Assembly: GCA_030147905.1 (NCBI GenBank)
Contig: JASBUM010000263.1
Location: 1 to 7,508 of the forward strand
Direction of reading: 5' to 3'
Source: Acidimangrovimonas sp.
GTDB taxonomy: Bacteria; Pseudomonadota; Alphaproteobacteria; Rhodobacterales; Rhodobacteraceae
DNA: 7,508 bases
Below, in pieces: positions 6,481 through 7,508 of the stretch. Numbering within the stretch: position 1 is the first letter of the stretch; each line of letters begins with the position of its first letter. Below the pieces are notes generated by a model. The model was not told the DNA's origin, ran no database searches, and saw nothing but the letters and a program-made list of their open reading frames with translations. The position numbers and the translations under genes were made by a program.

Positions 6481-6735
6481 GAGCGCGAGCGCCGCCCATG
6501 CGGCCAAGAAACCACGGATGAAGCGAACGTGAAGCGTGAGGGAGCGCAGGGTGCGGGAGCATCGACGGCGGCCGCGATGCGCGGGTGGCAGCGGGGAATC
6601 GTACGCCCGGGCGGCGACATGCGGCGCAGCGCCGTCTTCGCAGCGTTCGCGGCCGAAGCGTCGATCGGGGCTTGGCCGGTTTCGAACTTTACCTCTTGTC
6701 CCGCCCGGTACGGCCTTCGCGCCGGTGCGTATGCG

Positions 6736-6765
6736 AAAAAGGTATGGCCCTTGACGGGCCATGCC
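6736..6765 (-). terminator. Rho-independent terminator of the exported-protein gene
   Basis: On the minus strand GGCATGGCCC and GGGCCATACC pair around the loop GTCAA, giving ten positions with one internal C/A mismatch. The hairpin is followed directly by TTTTT (6740-6736). The plus strand has no U-run after the hairpin, so it acts in one direction only. It lies about 95 bases after the stop codon at 6861 and isolates that gene from the downstream series. Confidence 0.85.
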
Positions 6766-6791
6766 TTCGGGGGCGAAACGATCAGATGTCG

Positions 6792-6837
6792 CTTCCGCAA
6801 GCGGAGGGGGAAGTCCGCGCGCGCAGGGGCGCGCGGA
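6792..6837 (-). other. Two tandem GC-rich hairpins in the 3' untranslated region
   Basis: Between the stop at 6861 and the terminator are two further stems. The first has perfect nine-base arms tccgcgcgc/gcgcgcgga (6814-6822 with 6829-6837, six-base loop). The second is a shorter stem around 6792-6807 (cttccg/cggagg with one wobble pair and loop caag). Neither has a U-run. With the terminator they form a three-hairpin 3' region that could stabilise the message or be released as a small RNA. Confidence 0.5.
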
Positions 6838-6860
6838 TCCCGCCGGCCGCCACCCGCCTA

Positions 6861-7481
6861 TCAGGGCGTGGTCGTGGCCGAAGCGCCGCCGCTGGCGCTG
6901 GTGCTGCTGCTCGCCTTCAGGGTCGAGGCCTTGGGCAGCTTCAGTTCCTTGTTGACGTAGTCAACCGAGGACTGGCTGAGCACGCGGCCATGCGCGGCCG
7001 CCATCAGCTTCGGGTTCGAAGCCGAGATCGCCGCCTTGTAGGCCGTGCGGTCGCCGGTCTTGTAGGCTTTCATCGCGGCCTTGTAATAGGCTTCGAACTT
7101 GCCGATCTCGCTGTTGGCCGCAGCATTCGCCGCCGCCTTCGAACTGGCGTGGACGGCGTTCAATGCCTTCAGCTCGGAGGCCGTGAGACCGTGCGCGACG
7201 ATCTTGGCGTTCTTGGTGCTGATGGCGGCGCCGGTGTCGGTCGAGGTGCTGCTGTTGACCCCGGTGCCGTTCACCGAAACGCTGCCATTGGCCGAGCCGG
7301 TCGCTCCGACGCTGGCCCCGCCAGTCGATGCCGATCCGGTGGCCGAGCCGTTCACGTTCCCTCCGATGGAGGTCTGCGCTTGCGCGGCAGGGGCGGAAAA
7401 CATGGTCAGCGCAGCGGGCAGGGGCGCCAGCGCCAGCGCGAGAACACTCATCGAAACCAGGCTCAGACGTGTCTTTTTCAT
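6861..7481 (-). CDS. Exported low-complexity protein of unknown function
   Basis: A 206-residue protein not recognised as any family. A Sec signal peptide is clear: MKKTR, a hydrophobic core of about residues 6-29, and an A33-Q-A35 cleavage site before QTSIGG. The mature part has three zones. Residues 38-88 are almost only Gly, Ser, Thr, Asn, Ala and Val and probably disordered or repetitive. Residues 98-180 are Ala/Lys-rich and probably helical, with a repeated YKAA unit (Y133-KAA, Y148-KAA) and several aromatic residues. The tail, 185-206, is Ser/Ala/Thr-rich. There is no Cys or Trp, and the mature chain is clearly basic (about 14 Lys and 2 Arg against 7 acidic residues). ATG 7481 has a near-perfect AAAGGAGG seven bases upstream, which suggests abundant synthesis. 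The gene stands alone, with its own terminator. A periplasmic or surface role is inferred from export; no function is claimed. Confidence 0.85.
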   Translation of the reverse strand: MKKTRLSLVSMSVLALALAPLPAALTMFSAPAAQAQTSIGGNVNGSATGSASTGGASVGATGSANGSVSVNGTGVNSSTSTDTGAAISTKNAKIVAHGLTASELKALNAVHASSKAAANAAANSEIGKFEAYYKAAMKAYKTGDRTAYKAAISASNPKLMAAAHGRVLSQSSVDYVNKELKLPKASTLKASSSTSASGGASATTTP

Positions 7482-7488
7482 AACAGTG

Positions 7489-7496
7489 CCTCCTTT
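7489..7496 (-). promoter_or_regulatory. Strong ribosome binding site of the exported-protein gene
   Basis: Minus-strand AAAGGAGG, close to the full anti-Shine-Dalgarno complement, with a seven-base spacer to the ATG at 7481. It is the strongest such site in the window. Only 12 bases remain beyond it, so the promoter lies outside. Confidence 0.85.
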
Positions 7497-7508
7497 GCAC
7501 GAAGTTTG

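Larger units (their letters stand above)
6351..6735. other. Intergenic region without a recognisable gene
   Basis: These 385 bases separate the terminator of the exported-protein gene from the SPOR lipoprotein gene. Long frames cross it on both strands, as expected at this GC content. None has a Shine-Dalgarno at a start, recognisable family similarity, or a start independent of neighbouring elements. Visible items are a weak minus-strand promoter candidate (6480-6452), a direct repeat TGAAGCG (6519-6525 and 6530-6536, 11 bases apart), a small inverted repeat cggcgc-a-gcgccg (6622-6634) and a possible imperfect hairpin (6651-6677). A small regulatory RNA cannot be excluded by reading alone. 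Confidence 0.6.

Noticed and set aside
6596..6600. GAATC, a possible CcrM methylation site in the intergenic region
   Set aside because: A single GANTC match is expected by chance and no CtrA-type site is seen beside it.
6661..6720. GGTTTCGAAC resembling a tRNA T-arm
   Set aside because: No matching acceptor stem, D-arm or anticodon arm can be drawn around it.
6472..6762. 96-codon minus-strand frame with a hydrophobic C-terminus
   Set aside because: Its ATG sits inside the terminator stem, there is no ribosome binding site, and the composition is Arg-rich without family features.
6351..6800. N-terminal extension of the SPOR lipoprotein to the ATG at 6800
   Set aside because: That start lies upstream of, and the frame runs through, the terminator of the previous gene. 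The internal ATG at 6350 has a Shine-Dalgarno and is followed by a properly placed lipobox.
6145..6960. 271-codon plus-strand frame across the intergenic region
   Set aside because: It overlaps two convincing minus-strand genes at its ends, has no Shine-Dalgarno, and shows no coherent protein features.

Overview
The window is GC-rich, and every convincing gene lies on the minus strand. Gene content, order and protein style point to an alphaproteobacterium, most likely of the Rhodobacteraceae/Paracoccaceae type. This is inferred from remembered gene neighbourhoods and protein character, not from a database search.

Read 5'->3' on the minus strand, the layout is as follows. (1) At the right edge is a stand-alone gene for a small exported, Gly/Ser/Asn/Thr-rich protein of unknown function (7481-6861). 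It has a very strong ribosome binding site and a hairpin-rich 3' region ending in a clear Rho-independent terminator (about 6765-6736). (2) About 385 bases without a convincing gene follow (6735-6351), holding one weak promoter candidate. (3) A tightly packed series of genes then runs to the left edge: a SPOR-domain lipoprotein with an RlpA-like core (6350-5442), a D-alanyl-D-alanine carboxypeptidase (5398-4229), thymidylate kinase tmk (4226-3561), DNA polymerase III delta' subunit holB (3557-2376), a TatD-family metal-dependent hydrolase (2369-1566), a PhnP-like metallo-beta-lactamase-fold hydrolase (1566-769), and the first 255 codons of an AEC-family permease (767 to beyond position 1).

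After the carboxypeptidase start, gaps are 2, 3, 6, -1 and 1 bases, so these six genes are almost certainly co-transcribed and partly translationally coupled. The SPOR lipoprotein gene is 43 bases upstream and probably belongs to the same unit. Two functional themes are joined: envelope and septal peptidoglycan (SPOR lipoprotein, carboxypeptidase) and DNA precursor supply, replication and nucleic-acid turnover (tmk, holB, tatD, MBL hydrolase). The transporter is appended at the end.

I see no phage, transposon, CRISPR, tRNA or rRNA, and no sign of a defence or otherwise exotic system. The features most worth a second look are the uncharacterised exported protein with its structured 3' region, a perfect 9-base-arm inverted repeat exactly at the end of the SPOR gene, and the degenerate RlpA-like core of the lipoprotein.
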